NCBI GenBank assembly: GCA_018381235.1
Contig: JAGZSF010000016.1
Coordinates: 1 to 58,570, forward strand
Length of the DNA stretch: 58,570 nt
Direction: 5' to 3'
Origin: Collinsella sp.
GTDB lineage: Bacteria; Actinomycetota; Coriobacteriia; Coriobacteriales; Coriobacteriaceae
Shown: positions 42,594-50,821 of the stretch, piece after piece
Layout of the letters: each line of letters begins with the position of its first letter
How positions within the stretch are numbered: position 1 is the first letter of the stretch
The notes under the pieces: model-generated
Told to the model about the DNA's origin: nothing
Database searches by the model: none
The model's input: only the letters and a program-made list of their open reading frames with translations
Made by a program: the position numbers and the translations under genes

Positions 42594-42818
42594 TGACGAG
42601 CGCCCTCTTCCTTTTCAACTGACACACTAGATAAACCGTTGGAAGGATACGCCGCTCACCGAAAAACACCACCGTCCACCGACTCGTTAACACAACGTTC
42701 ATATTTGACCCACAACAAAACGGCCGCGATCCCAAACGGAACCGCAGCCGCTACAGTCGTAAGGCGAGAAGCGCGCCATTCTTCTCCTCAGCTTTAATCC
42801 CTGAAGACCGAGGACGAA

Positions 42819-42945
42819 GGGACCCGACGGGTTTCCCTCTGAATGCATTCCGCAGCACGAAGCCCCCTTATCCGCAGCTCCGAAGGAGCAGGATAAGGGG
42901 GCTTCAAGTGCGAGGACGCATTCAGAGGGAAACCCGTCGGGTCCC
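42819..42945. repeat. Nested inverted repeat with perfect 28-bp outer arms (second copy of plan)
   Basis: The outer arms 42819-42846 and 42918-42945 are exact inverted copies over 28 bp, with a sequence unrelated to the arms at 40389. The inner hairpin is a perfect 15-bp stem (GAAGCCCCCTTATCC, 42859-42873, with 42891-42905). The joints read TTCCGCAGCACG and GTGCGAGGACGC, close to those of the first element. It lies just downstream of ppc on its strand, so termination is a likely role. Confidence 0.8.
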
Positions 42946-42968
42946 GGTGAGAGCCACAGGGCTATCGA

Positions 42969-45782
42969 TTACCCCGTGTTCTGCAGTCCTGCCGAGACGC
43001 CGGTCACAGTCGAAAGAATCAGGCTCATGTACTCGGCCTTCCTCTCCTCGGCCATCTCGTCCTGGTTCATACGCACCTCGCGAAGGGCGCGGACCTGGGC
43101 GATGGACAGGGCGTCGACGTAGGGGTTACGTACACGGACGGCGCAGCCGAGCACGCGACGGCGCTGCAGCGGCCACTCGTCACCGACGATGGCAAGGACC
43201 CACTTACGCGTGAGCTGCATCTCGGTAAAGACCTTCTCGGACAGATCCTGGCGGTCGCCCAGGTGCAGATACATCTTGGCGATGCGCTGGTCGGTCTTGG
43301 CGATCGACATCTCGATGTTGTCGATAAAGGTGCGGAAGAACGGCCACTCCTGGTAGGCAGCCTTGAGCTGGTCAAGATCGCCAAGCTGCTCGCAGGCGGT
43401 GCCCAGACCGTACCAAGCGGCCAGGTTAATGCGCGCCTGGCTCCAGCTGAAGATCCACGGGATGGTACGCAGGTCATCGAGCGACTTGGCGCCCAGACCG
43501 CGCTTGGCGGGACGCGAGCCGATCGGCAGCAGACCGACCTCGGTCAGCGGCGTCACGGTCGAGAACCACGGTGTAAAGTCCTCGGTGTTCAGCAGGTCCA
43601 GATAGCGTTCGTGGCTTGCGGTGTTGAGCTTCTCGGCCATATCCCAGAACTTCTGCGTGGTCTCGGTGTTGGTCTTCTCGACACTCGGGGCCGACTGCAA
43701 AAGCGTTGCGGCGGCAACGGACTCAACATGGCGCTGAGCCAGCGTGCGGTTGCCGTAACGGGCAAAGATGACTTCGCCCTGCTCGGTAAGCTTAAAGAAG
43801 CAGTTGACCGAACCCTTGGGCTGCGCCAGCACGGCCTTGTTGGCCGGGCCGCCGCCACGGCCCACGGCACCGCCGCGACCGTGCATGAGCACCAGGTCGA
43901 TATCGTTCTTCTCTGCCCACTTGGCGATGCGCTCCTGCGCGGAGTGCAGCGCGAGCATGGCCGTGGTAGGACCGGCATCCTTGGAAGAGTCGGAATAGCC
44001 CAGCATGACCTCCATGCGGCGGTTGGTCTGGGCAAGGCGCTTTTGCACCACGGGCAGCGTAAGCATCTGATCGAGCACGTCGACGCAGCCCTCGAGGTCC
44101 TCGAGCTGCTCGAACAACGGGATCACGTCGAGCTCGGGGACATCCTCCTCGTGTGCAAAGGACAGGTGCGCCAGCTCAAAGACGTCGGCCACATGCTGAG
44201 CGCTCTTGGTAAACGAGATGATGTAGCGGTGCGCCATCTTCTTGCCGTAGCGCTTTTGGATGGAGCCGATAGCGCGGAAGGTATCGATGACCTCGCGCGT
44301 CATGGGCTGCAGGTCGCCATGGATACCGTTCTCGTGGATATCCTTAAGGGCGCGGGCATGCACCACGGAGTGCTGACGGAACTCCATCTCGACCATATGG
44401 AAGCCGAAGGACTCGACCTGCCAGATGATGGTTTGGACCGGGCCGTAGGCAGCACGGACGGCACCGCAGGCGGCCAGCGAACGCTGGACGACGCGCAGGT
44501 CATCCAGGAACTCGTCGGCGCTGTGGTACATGGTGTCGGTGATACGACGGACGGTGGCGTTCAGGCGGTCGGCCATGACGAGCATGACGGCGCGATGCGG
44601 CTCGTGCTCGGAGATCAGCTCGGCGCGGGCCGTGTAACGAGGGCTCATCTCGACCTGATGGTTCCACAGGTTAATGAGCTCGGCCGACGGCTTGCTGTAG
44701 GTAGCCTCGAGCGTGAGGTTGCGGCCGATGTGGCGGCACTTGTCCTCGAGCTTGAGCACCATGTGCGTAAAGTACTTGGCGGCGACCTCACGGCTCACCT
44801 TGGCGGTGACGTTGGGGTTACCGTCGCGGTCGGAACCGATCCAGCTGCCGGGATGGAAGAACGCCGGGCACAGCGGCGGCACAGTACCGGCCTTGTCGCC
44901 CAGCACCCAATCGTCAAAACGACGATAGATAACGGGGATAACGTCGAACAGCGTGTTATCGAAGATGTCGATGATGGTATCGGCTTCCTCGACCGGCGTG
45001 GGCTTCTTGAGCGCGATGGGACTCGTACGCACCAGGGCGTCGATCTCCTGCAGCATATGGCGCTCGTTCTCCACCAGGTCGGAGCCGCCCAGACGCGGAC
45101 GCTCCTCCAGCAGGTTGGAGATACGGCGGATCTTGCCCTCGACGGCCTTACGACGGGCCTCGGTGGGATGTGCGGTAAAGACAGGGTGGAACTCGAGCTT
45201 GTCGAGCAGCTCGTTGGCACCCTCGACACCCAGCTCATTCACCAGCTGGTGATAGGCAACGGTAAGCTCGTTGGCAGGATCGACCTCGGTATCGGTCGAC
45301 GCACCGGCCTCGCGCTCGCGCAGCTGCGCCACACGGTAGTTCTCCTCCGACAGGTTTGCCAGATGGAAAAAGCTCGTAAAGGCGCGAACGATGACCTGCT
45401 GCTTATCGAGCGGCAGGCTGTCGATCAAATCGACGACCTCACGAAATGCCACGGCAGTGGGCTCGTCGGCGGTGGGCACGCCCTGCTCGTCGACGGCTTC
45501 GTCGGCAGCGCAGGTACCGGGGTTGCCGGCATTGACCACAATCTCGGCTGTCAAAATCTTGTCGAACAGGTCCGCGATCTCGGGATCATACTCGCTAAGC
45601 ACACGGCGCTCCAGGCGCAAGAACAGCGCCAGATTGTCGCGCAGCTCCTCGGGGATCTCGATCTCGGCGAGACGCTCCCTGGACTCGGCATTCGAGCCGA
45701 TTCGGTTAACGAGGCGGTTGACCACGGCAGCGACGCGCGCCGCGGCTTCGGGTACAGACTGGTTGCTTAGGTTCTCAGCCAC
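42969..45782 (-). CDS. ppc: Phosphoenolpyruvate carboxylase
   Basis: A 937-residue PEPC. Catalytic features are FTAHPTEARRK (His), the SRDGNPNV-like WIGSDRDGNPNVTAKV, GYSDSSKDAG and the glycine-rich loop GRGGAVGRGGGP; it ends with QNTG as PEPC does. It carboxylates PEP to oxaloacetate, feeding fermentation and anabolism. GTG at 45782 has GGAGG 4 nt upstream; an in-frame ATG 12 nt earlier has its site too close, but remains possible. Confidence 0.95.
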   Translation of the reverse strand: MAENLSNQSVPEAAARVAAVVNRLVNRIGSNAESRERLAEIEIPEELRDNLALFLRLERRVLSEYDPEIADLFDKILTAEIVVNAGNPGTCAADEAVDEQGVPTADEPTAVAFREVVDLIDSLPLDKQQVIVRAFTSFFHLANLSEENYRVAQLREREAGASTDTEVDPANELTVAYHQLVNELGVEGANELLDKLEFHPVFTAHPTEARRKAVEGKIRRISNLLEERPRLGGSDLVENERHMLQEIDALVRTSPIALKKPTPVEEADTIIDIFDNTLFDVIPVIYRRFDDWVLGDKAGTVPPLCPAFFHPGSWIGSDRDGNPNVTAKVSREVAAKYFTHMVLKLEDKCRHIGRNLTLEATYSKPSAELINLWNHQVEMSPRYTARAELISEHEPHRAVMLVMADRLNATVRRITDTMYHSADEFLDDLRVVQRSLAACGAVRAAYGPVQTIIWQVESFGFHMVEMEFRQHSVVHARALKDIHENGIHGDLQPMTREVIDTFRAIGSIQKRYGKKMAHRYIISFTKSAQHVADVFELAHLSFAHEEDVPELDVIPLFEQLEDLEGCVDVLDQMLTLPVVQKRLAQTNRRMEVMLGYSDSSKDAGPTTAMLALHSAQERIAKWAEKNDIDLVLMHGRGGAVGRGGGPANKAVLAQPKGSVNCFFKLTEQGEVIFARYGNRTLAQRHVESVAAATLLQSAPSVEKTNTETTQKFWDMAEKLNTASHERYLDLLNTEDFTPWFSTVTPLTEVGLLPIGSRPAKRGLGAKSLDDLRTIPWIFSWSQARINLAAWYGLGTACEQLGDLDQLKAAYQEWPFFRTFIDNIEMSIAKTDQRIAKMYLHLGDRQDLSEKVFTEMQLTRKWVLAIVGDEWPLQRRRVLGCAVRVRNPYVDALSIAQVRALREVRMNQDEMAEERKAEYMSLILSTVTGVSAGLQNTG

Positions 45783-45840
45783 GTTTCCTCCCATTCCTCC
45801 TTCTATGCACGTAACATGCGGTATTCATTATAGGCGCTTG

Positions 45841-45982
45841 AGAAATACTTTCGACACTGATTGCGCTTTACCACACAAAAGTATTTTCTGCATTGCAAAG
45901 GTTTTTGCCCTAAATGGTCGTATTTCTCGGTGGGCGGCATACGTAAACGGGGGCATTCCGCATAAAAGCGAAACACCCCCGT
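45841..45982 (-). promoter_or_regulatory. hisS-ppc intergenic: terminator hairpin and upstream inverted repeat
   Basis: The stem ACGGGGG...CCCCCGT (45947-45982) follows hisS and is a weak terminator. Closer to ppc, AGAAATACTTT (45841-45851) pairs with AAAAGTATTTTCT (45877-45889) with a one-base offset, which could be an operator at the ppc promoter. Confidence 0.45.
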
Positions 45983-46039
45983 AACAATCGCTCTCCATGA
46001 GCAGGGCACGTTAGCAGGCCCGAAGCTCAAAAAGATGCG

Positions 46040-47353
46040 CTACAGGCGCTCGCGAACCGCCTCGACGACGTTGTCCAGATCGGCGAGCACCTCGTCATGG
46101 CTCTGCATGTCGCGCACTTTGACCTTGCCGGCGGCAAGCTCGTCGCCACCCAGGACCAAGATGAGCTTGGCGCCTACCTTATCGGCTTGCTTAAACTGGG
46201 CCTTGAGCGAACGACCCTGATAGTCGGCCTCGGTCACGATACCTGCGGCGCGAAGCTCCTGCGTAATGGCAAAGACGTTCTGACGCAGCTCCTTGCCGGC
46301 GTTGGCGACATAGACGCACGGGGCCTCATCGGCACCCAAATCGCTGCCAAAGGCCTGCAGGGCCAGCAGGGCGCGCTCAAAACCGACAGCAAAGCCGACG
46401 CCCGCCGTGGGCTTGCCACCCTCGAGCTCGACCAGGCCATCGTAGCGGCCGCCGCCGCCGATGGAGCCGACGCCGGCGCCAGGGGCCTCGACCTCAAAGA
46501 CAGTACGGGTGTAGTAGTCCAGGCCGCGCACCAAGGTGGGATCCTCGACATACTCGATACCGGCGGCATCCAGATAGCGCTTGACCTGCTCGTAGTGCTC
46601 GCGGCACTCATCGCACAGGTTGTCACCCATCAGCGGAGCCTCGGCCATGATCTCGCGGCAGTGGTCGTTCTTGCAGTCGAAGGCACGCAGCGGGTTGAGC
46701 TCGGCGCGCTCGCGGCACTCATCGCACATCTCGTCGGCGTGATCGAGGATGAACTGCTTAACCTGCTCGCGATAAGCCGGACGGCACTGGGCGTCACCCA
46801 TCGAGTTGATGAGCAGACGAAGCTTGGAAAGATCGAAGCCCAGGCGCTTGTAGAACTCCATGAGCATGATGATGCACTCGGCGTCTGCCGCCGGATCGGG
46901 AGCGCCGAGCCACTCGATGCCCACCTGGTGGAACTGGCGCAGGCGGCCCTTCTGGGGACGCTCGCCGCGGAACATGGCCTCGGCGTAGTAAGCCTTAAAC
47001 GGCGTGGAGCCCTGGGGCACCAGATTGTTCTCGACGACGACGCGCACCACGCCGGCCGTGCCCTCGGGGCGAAGTGCCAGGCGCTGCTTGGGCTTGAGTT
47101 TGGTGTCGGTGCCCTCGGTAAAGACGCGCTCCAGGTTGGCACCGCTGAACACGCGGAACATTTCCTTGCGCACGACGTCGGTCGACTGGCCGATACCGTG
47201 GACAAACACGTCAACCTGCTCGATCGCGGGCGTCTCGATGGGTTTAAAACCAAACGGCTCGAACACGCCGGCCGCAATCTGCTGCATCTTTTGCCAGGCG
47301 CGCATCTCGGCGCCGATAAGGTCGCGGGTTCCCTCCGCCTTCTGTGCCTGCAT
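46040..47353 (-). CDS. hisS: Histidyl-tRNA synthetase
   Basis: A 437-residue class II synthetase: N-terminal GTRDLIGAEMRAWQKM, motif 2 region FRGERPQKGRLRQFHQVGIEWLG, the histidine-specific motif LVRGLDYYTRTVFE and motif 3 AVGFERALLAL. A C-terminal anticodon-binding domain completes it. ATG at 47353 with AAAGGTG upstream is preferred over the ATG 6 nt earlier. Confidence 0.95.
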   Translation of the reverse strand: MQAQKAEGTRDLIGAEMRAWQKMQQIAAGVFEPFGFKPIETPAIEQVDVFVHGIGQSTDVVRKEMFRVFSGANLERVFTEGTDTKLKPKQRLALRPEGTAGVVRVVVENNLVPQGSTPFKAYYAEAMFRGERPQKGRLRQFHQVGIEWLGAPDPAADAECIIMLMEFYKRLGFDLSKLRLLINSMGDAQCRPAYREQVKQFILDHADEMCDECRERAELNPLRAFDCKNDHCREIMAEAPLMGDNLCDECREHYEQVKRYLDAAGIEYVEDPTLVRGLDYYTRTVFEVEAPGAGVGSIGGGGRYDGLVELEGGKPTAGVGFAVGFERALLALQAFGSDLGADEAPCVYVANAGKELRQNVFAITQELRAAGIVTEADYQGRSLKAQFKQADKVGAKLILVLGGDELAAGKVKVRDMQSHDEVLADLDNVVEAVRERL

Positions 47354-47418
47354 GGGCAAACACCTTTCTTTTGTATCGCGTCATAGGTAGTGGACATTAT
47401 ACGGCACAAAGCAGCAAC

Positions 47419-47612
47419 GCGGCGGCGCGCCTGACCGAACGAGGGTATGGGGACTCGTTCGGCCAGACGCGCCGCCGCTGTTTGTGATCCCTTTTCCTCC
47501 GTCCCCTTCGGATCACGTGATCTGTTGGGGACGGAGGAAAAGGGATTGTCCTTTGGCCTGCGGCGACCTTGGAAACCGAATGATGGTACGAGCATCCATT
47601 CGGCTTCCAAGG
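47419..47612. repeat. Three long hairpins in tandem
   Basis: Hairpin 1: arms 47419-47443 and 47454-47478, 23 of 25 pairs. Hairpin 2: arms 47487-47506 and 47527-47546, perfect 20 bp, with palindrome GATCACGTGATC in its loop. Hairpin 3: arms 47567-47583 and 47596-47612, one or two mismatches. They fill the gap between the MFS remnant's end and the hisS start region; no gene is seen. Confidence 0.75.
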
Positions 47613-47656
47613 CGGCCACGGACAGAACGGGACGAACAGAAGAGAGCGACGGACGT

Positions 47657-48106
47657 CTACTCCCCCGCCACGCACGCGCGCAGCTTGGCGGCGATGGGCT
47701 CGGATGCCAGCAGGAACACGAGCATGACCACGGAGCACGCCAAGCACACGATCCAGGTGCTCGCAAAGGAGCCCGAGACGGCAAAGAGCACGTAGACCTG
47801 CCACAGCTCACCGACAAAGCTCATGCCGGCAAGCACCGCCGAGGTAGCGATAACGGTGAGCGAGCCCAATACGCGGCCACTCACCTTATCGGCAACATGG
47901 CCGATAACGAGCGAACCCACGACGCTCACTACGGTGGAGATGGCATTGGAGATGTTGTACTGCGCAAGGGAAATGCCCAGGTCGCTGACGATCAGCGGCT
48001 GGAATAGGCTCATGCAGTTGACGAAAATCGTGTAGCACGTGGCCATGATCACGAAGCCGGAGGCCACCACGAGCCAGCCGGGGAAGAACTTACGCTGCTG
48101 GGGCAT
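47657..48106 (-). pseudogene. MFS transporter remnant with large internal deletion
   Basis: This 149-codon frame encodes the first ~115 residues of an OxlT-like MFS protein (FFPGWLVVASGFVIMATCYTIFVNC, VIGHVADKVSGRVLG) and then passes directly into what looks like the last membrane helix and tail of such a protein (VVMLVFLLASEPIAAKLR). Roughly 250 central residues are missing, in frame. It keeps only ~5 membrane segments and is probably non-functional. Shine-Dalgarno AGGAGC is still present. Confidence 0.72.
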
Positions 48107-48145
48107 ACTGCTCCTTATTTAACAAACGAATAGCCGGCGCAGGGG

Positions 48146-48235
48146 CCGGTAGTGCCCAAGATTGCCTTGAAAGACAAGGGCATAGGCCTTACGGCCATGC
48201 CCGCAGGCTTGAAAGGCAAGGTTGGGTGCTACCGG
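48146..48235. repeat. Nested inverted repeat at the amidohydrolase stop codon
   Basis: The outer arms 48146-48159 and 48222-48235 pair over 14 bp with two wobble mismatches; the inner stem GGGCATAGGCC/GGCCATGCCC lies at 48178-48202. The right arm overlaps the stop codon at 48229-48231. CTTGAAAGRCAAGG occurs on both sides as a direct repeat. Terminator or repeat-element role likely. Confidence 0.6.
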
Positions 48236-49521
48236 TGGTCGGCGATATAGCCCAAAGCGACGGCGGTATAGGCCGCGGCGCCGAGCGGCAGCTCGGCATC
48301 GTTAAAACGTGCCTTGGGATGGTGCTGGGCAAAGCGTTCGTCCGTGTCGGTTACGGCCGCGCCCACGGTAAAGTACGCACTCGGAATCTCGCTCGAGATA
48401 AGCGCAAAGTCCTCACTCGCCATGGCATGGAAAAGCGGCAAGAAAGCCGCCTTGGGCAGCACTGCGCCCACGTAGCCAAGCGACGCCTGAGTCATATCGC
48501 TGTCGAGTACAAGCGGCGGAACATCCGAAAGCGTCTCGATGGTCGCCGGCGTACGATAGGTCGTAGCAACGCCGTTAACGACCTCCGCGATGCGGGTCTT
48601 TAGGTGAGCCATGAGCTCAACATCAAAGCCGCGCAGCGTTCCCTCGAGCACGCAGGTGTCGGGGATGACGTTGGCCGCCAAGCCGCCGGCGAACTTACCA
48701 ACGGTAAGTGCGACTTCCTTGGCCGCCGGCACCTCGCGGGAGATAAGCTCCTGGAGCGCCAGGTGCACGTGGACGCCGGCCGTGATGGGGTCGATGCAGA
48801 TCTCGGGGCTGGAACCGTGGCCGCCCTTGCCCTGGAGCGTGATGCGGAAACCGTACACACCCGAGAGCGCCGGGCTGCCGTAGAGCACCAGGCCAAGCGG
48901 CGACTGGCTGTTGACATGCATGGCAAAGGCCGCCTGAGGGCGCGGGTTCTCGAGCAAGCCGTCGGCGATGGCAGCGCGTGCTCCCTCAAAGGTCTCCTCG
49001 CCCGGCTGGAACAGCAACTTGACGGTAGCGTTGGCCTCCACAAGCTCGGCCTCGCGGGCCTTGAGCAGGCGCGCCGCACCAAGCAGGGCCGTCGCGTGCA
49101 TATCGTGACCGCAAGCATGCATGCAGCCATTGGTGGATGCAAAGGGCTCGCCGGATTCCTCGACAACGGGAAGGGCATCCATATCGCCTCGGAGCATGAC
49201 GACCGTTCCGGCCTGCTCGTCCTTGCACGTGCCATTGCCCTGAGCGGCCGCACCGGCACCGATCAGGCCAACGACGCAGGAACCGTCGACTAGCGTGGTA
49301 TGGGGGATGTCCATCTCGTCCAGACGTGCCTGGATATAGGCAGACGTCTGCGGAAGATTGTTACCCAGCTCGGGCATCTGGTGTAGATCGTGTCGCCATG
49401 CAGCGAGCTCGTCTGCAAAAGCCTGAGCTTCTGCGACAAGACCGTCACCGATAGCGGCCTGCGCCGCCGCGGTGGCCTGGGGCGCTGGTTGCGGTTGAAA
49501 ATCGGACAGAGCTGATGCCAT
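48229..49521 (-). CDS. M20-family amidohydrolase/peptidase
   Basis: A 430-residue metallo-amidohydrolase of the hippurate/indole-acetyl-amino-acid hydrolase branch: RGDMDALPV, CMHACGHDMHATALLG and GEETFEGA supply the metal ligands and catalytic Glu; the dimerisation domain sits in the middle. It cleaves an N-acyl amino acid or similar amide; the substrate is not predictable. Start at 49521 with GGAGGG upstream. The remaining upstream frame is not needed. Confidence 0.88.
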   Translation of the reverse strand: MASALSDFQPQPAPQATAAAQAAIGDGLVAEAQAFADELAAWRHDLHQMPELGNNLPQTSAYIQARLDEMDIPHTTLVDGSCVVGLIGAGAAAQGNGTCKDEQAGTVVMLRGDMDALPVVEESGEPFASTNGCMHACGHDMHATALLGAARLLKAREAELVEANATVKLLFQPGEETFEGARAAIADGLLENPRPQAAFAMHVNSQSPLGLVLYGSPALSGVYGFRITLQGKGGHGSSPEICIDPITAGVHVHLALQELISREVPAAKEVALTVGKFAGGLAANVIPDTCVLEGTLRGFDVELMAHLKTRIAEVVNGVATTYRTPATIETLSDVPPLVLDSDMTQASLGYVGAVLPKAAFLPLFHAMASEDFALISSEIPSAYFTVGAAVTDTDERFAQHHPKARFNDAELPLGAAAYTAVALGYIADHR

Positions 49522-49600
49522 AGAAGCCCTCCAGTAACGTTTTTGCAGCACGCACTTTGATAGCGTAAAGTGCAAGGTACAACTGTAAGGGCATGACATA

Positions 49601-49624
49601 AAAATGCCGCCCTGGGAGGGCGGC
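49601..49624 (-). terminator. Terminator of the DMT transporter gene
   Basis: The stem GCCGCCC/GGGCGGC (49606-49624) is followed on the minus strand by ATTTTTATG. Only 12 bp past the transporter's stop. Confidence 0.85.
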
Positions 49625-49636
49625 GCAACAAGTTGT

Positions 49637-50620
49637 TTACAATTGTGGGTGTGATTTTCGGCGCAAGAAATCGAAATGCGTCTCGCTCAAGATAATCGAA
49701 AGAAAGATGAGCGCGAAGCCGGCGAGCAGGCGCGAGGTGAGCGCCTCCCCCATCAGCAGCACCGAGAACAGCACGCCCGAAGGCGACTCCATCGAAAGGA
49801 GCAGTGAGCCCGTCGAGGCCGAGACATGCGCCAAGCCGACGTTTTGGATGAGCAGAGCCGCGCATGTGCAACCAACCGAGAGAAACGCCATCGCGCTGAT
49901 AAAGCTCGGCGTCCACACGGACAGAGGCGCTTGGGTCTCGAATAGCAGCGACGTTGCCAGGCTCAGCACGCCGTTGCCCACAAACATCCAAAACGTGATG
50001 ACGTTGATGTCCATTTTGCGACCGTACTTGGCAGTCACCGCCATCTGGATGGCGAAAAAGACCGCACCCGCCAGCGTAATGACATCACCGATGTTGAATT
50101 CAACGCTATCGAGCGCCACCAAGCCAATGCCCGCCAAGCACAGCAGCGCCGCGCCCAGGTTATAGCGGGTGAGTTTTTCGCCGCTCAGAAAATAGCTCGC
50201 GAACGGCACAACGATGCAATACGTGCCCGTCAAAAAAGCATTCTTGCCCGCCGTGGTGTGCGCCAGACCGACTGTCTGCAGGGCGTAGGCGGCCCACATA
50301 AGTGCGCCCATGCCAAGTCCGACGATAAGGTTGCGGGCGTTGAGGTGCGCGATGATGCGCTTGTGGAAGATGAAAAACATGACCAACGCCGCAGGCAGAA
50401 AGCGCACGTAGAGCAGTTCGAACACCGGAATGGTGTCGAGCGCGTCCTTCATGGTCGTAAAGGAGTAGCCCCAGACGACTGCCACCGAAAGCAGCAGGAC
50501 TTTCCAGAACAGCGGCGAGCGAGCGCCGGCGCCGCGGGAGGTGCCGCCCGCGCCCAGGTCCTCGCGAGCAACAGGGCTATCGGGCATCATTTCGATATTG
50601 TCAGTGGCATGCTGGGCCAT
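49637..50620 (-). CDS. DMT-superfamily (EamA) transporter
   Basis: A 327-residue membrane protein with ten hydrophobic helices in two EamA repeats, preceded by a ~35-residue polar N-terminus. Repeat-typical text is seen at LYVRFLPAALVMFFIFHKRI and YCIVVPFASYFLSGEKLT. Such proteins export amino acids or metabolites; the substrate is unknown. Single-gene unit. Confidence 0.85.
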   Translation of the reverse strand: MAQHATDNIEMMPDSPVAREDLGAGGTSRGAGARSPLFWKVLLLSVAVVWGYSFTTMKDALDTIPVFELLYVRFLPAALVMFFIFHKRIIAHLNARNLIVGLGMGALMWAAYALQTVGLAHTTAGKNAFLTGTYCIVVPFASYFLSGEKLTRYNLGAALLCLAGIGLVALDSVEFNIGDVITLAGAVFFAIQMAVTAKYGRKMDINVITFWMFVGNGVLSLATSLLFETQAPLSVWTPSFISAMAFLSVGCTCAALLIQNVGLAHVSASTGSLLLSMESPSGVLFSVLLMGEALTSRLLAGFALIFLSIILSETHFDFLRRKSHPQL

Positions 50621-50694
50621 AGGGCATCCTCGCGCTCAATCTGGGCGTGGTGTCCGCACGCGCATGGCTGCGTGCCGCCTCATGGTCAAATAAA

Positions 50695-50737
50695 AGCAGG
50701 GCGCACCGGACCCCCGGCACGCCCCGCTACTGTAGCA
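50695..50737 (-). terminator. Terminator after the YhgE/Pip pair
   Basis: The stem AGCAGGGCG...CGCCCCGCT, with inner CCGG pairing, is followed by TTTTATTT on the minus strand, about 85 bp past the stop of the second gene. Confidence 0.7.
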
Positions 50738-50821
50738 ACAACCAAGCAGCCCGTGCAATTCACTACGCTAAAGCATCGGGTTGGAAGATCTCGATGTTCC
50801 GACGGCGTTTACGTTGCTGAA

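Noticed and set aside
43263..45770. 835-codon plus-strand frame opposite ppc
   Set aside because: Antisense shadow of phosphoenolpyruvate carboxylase.
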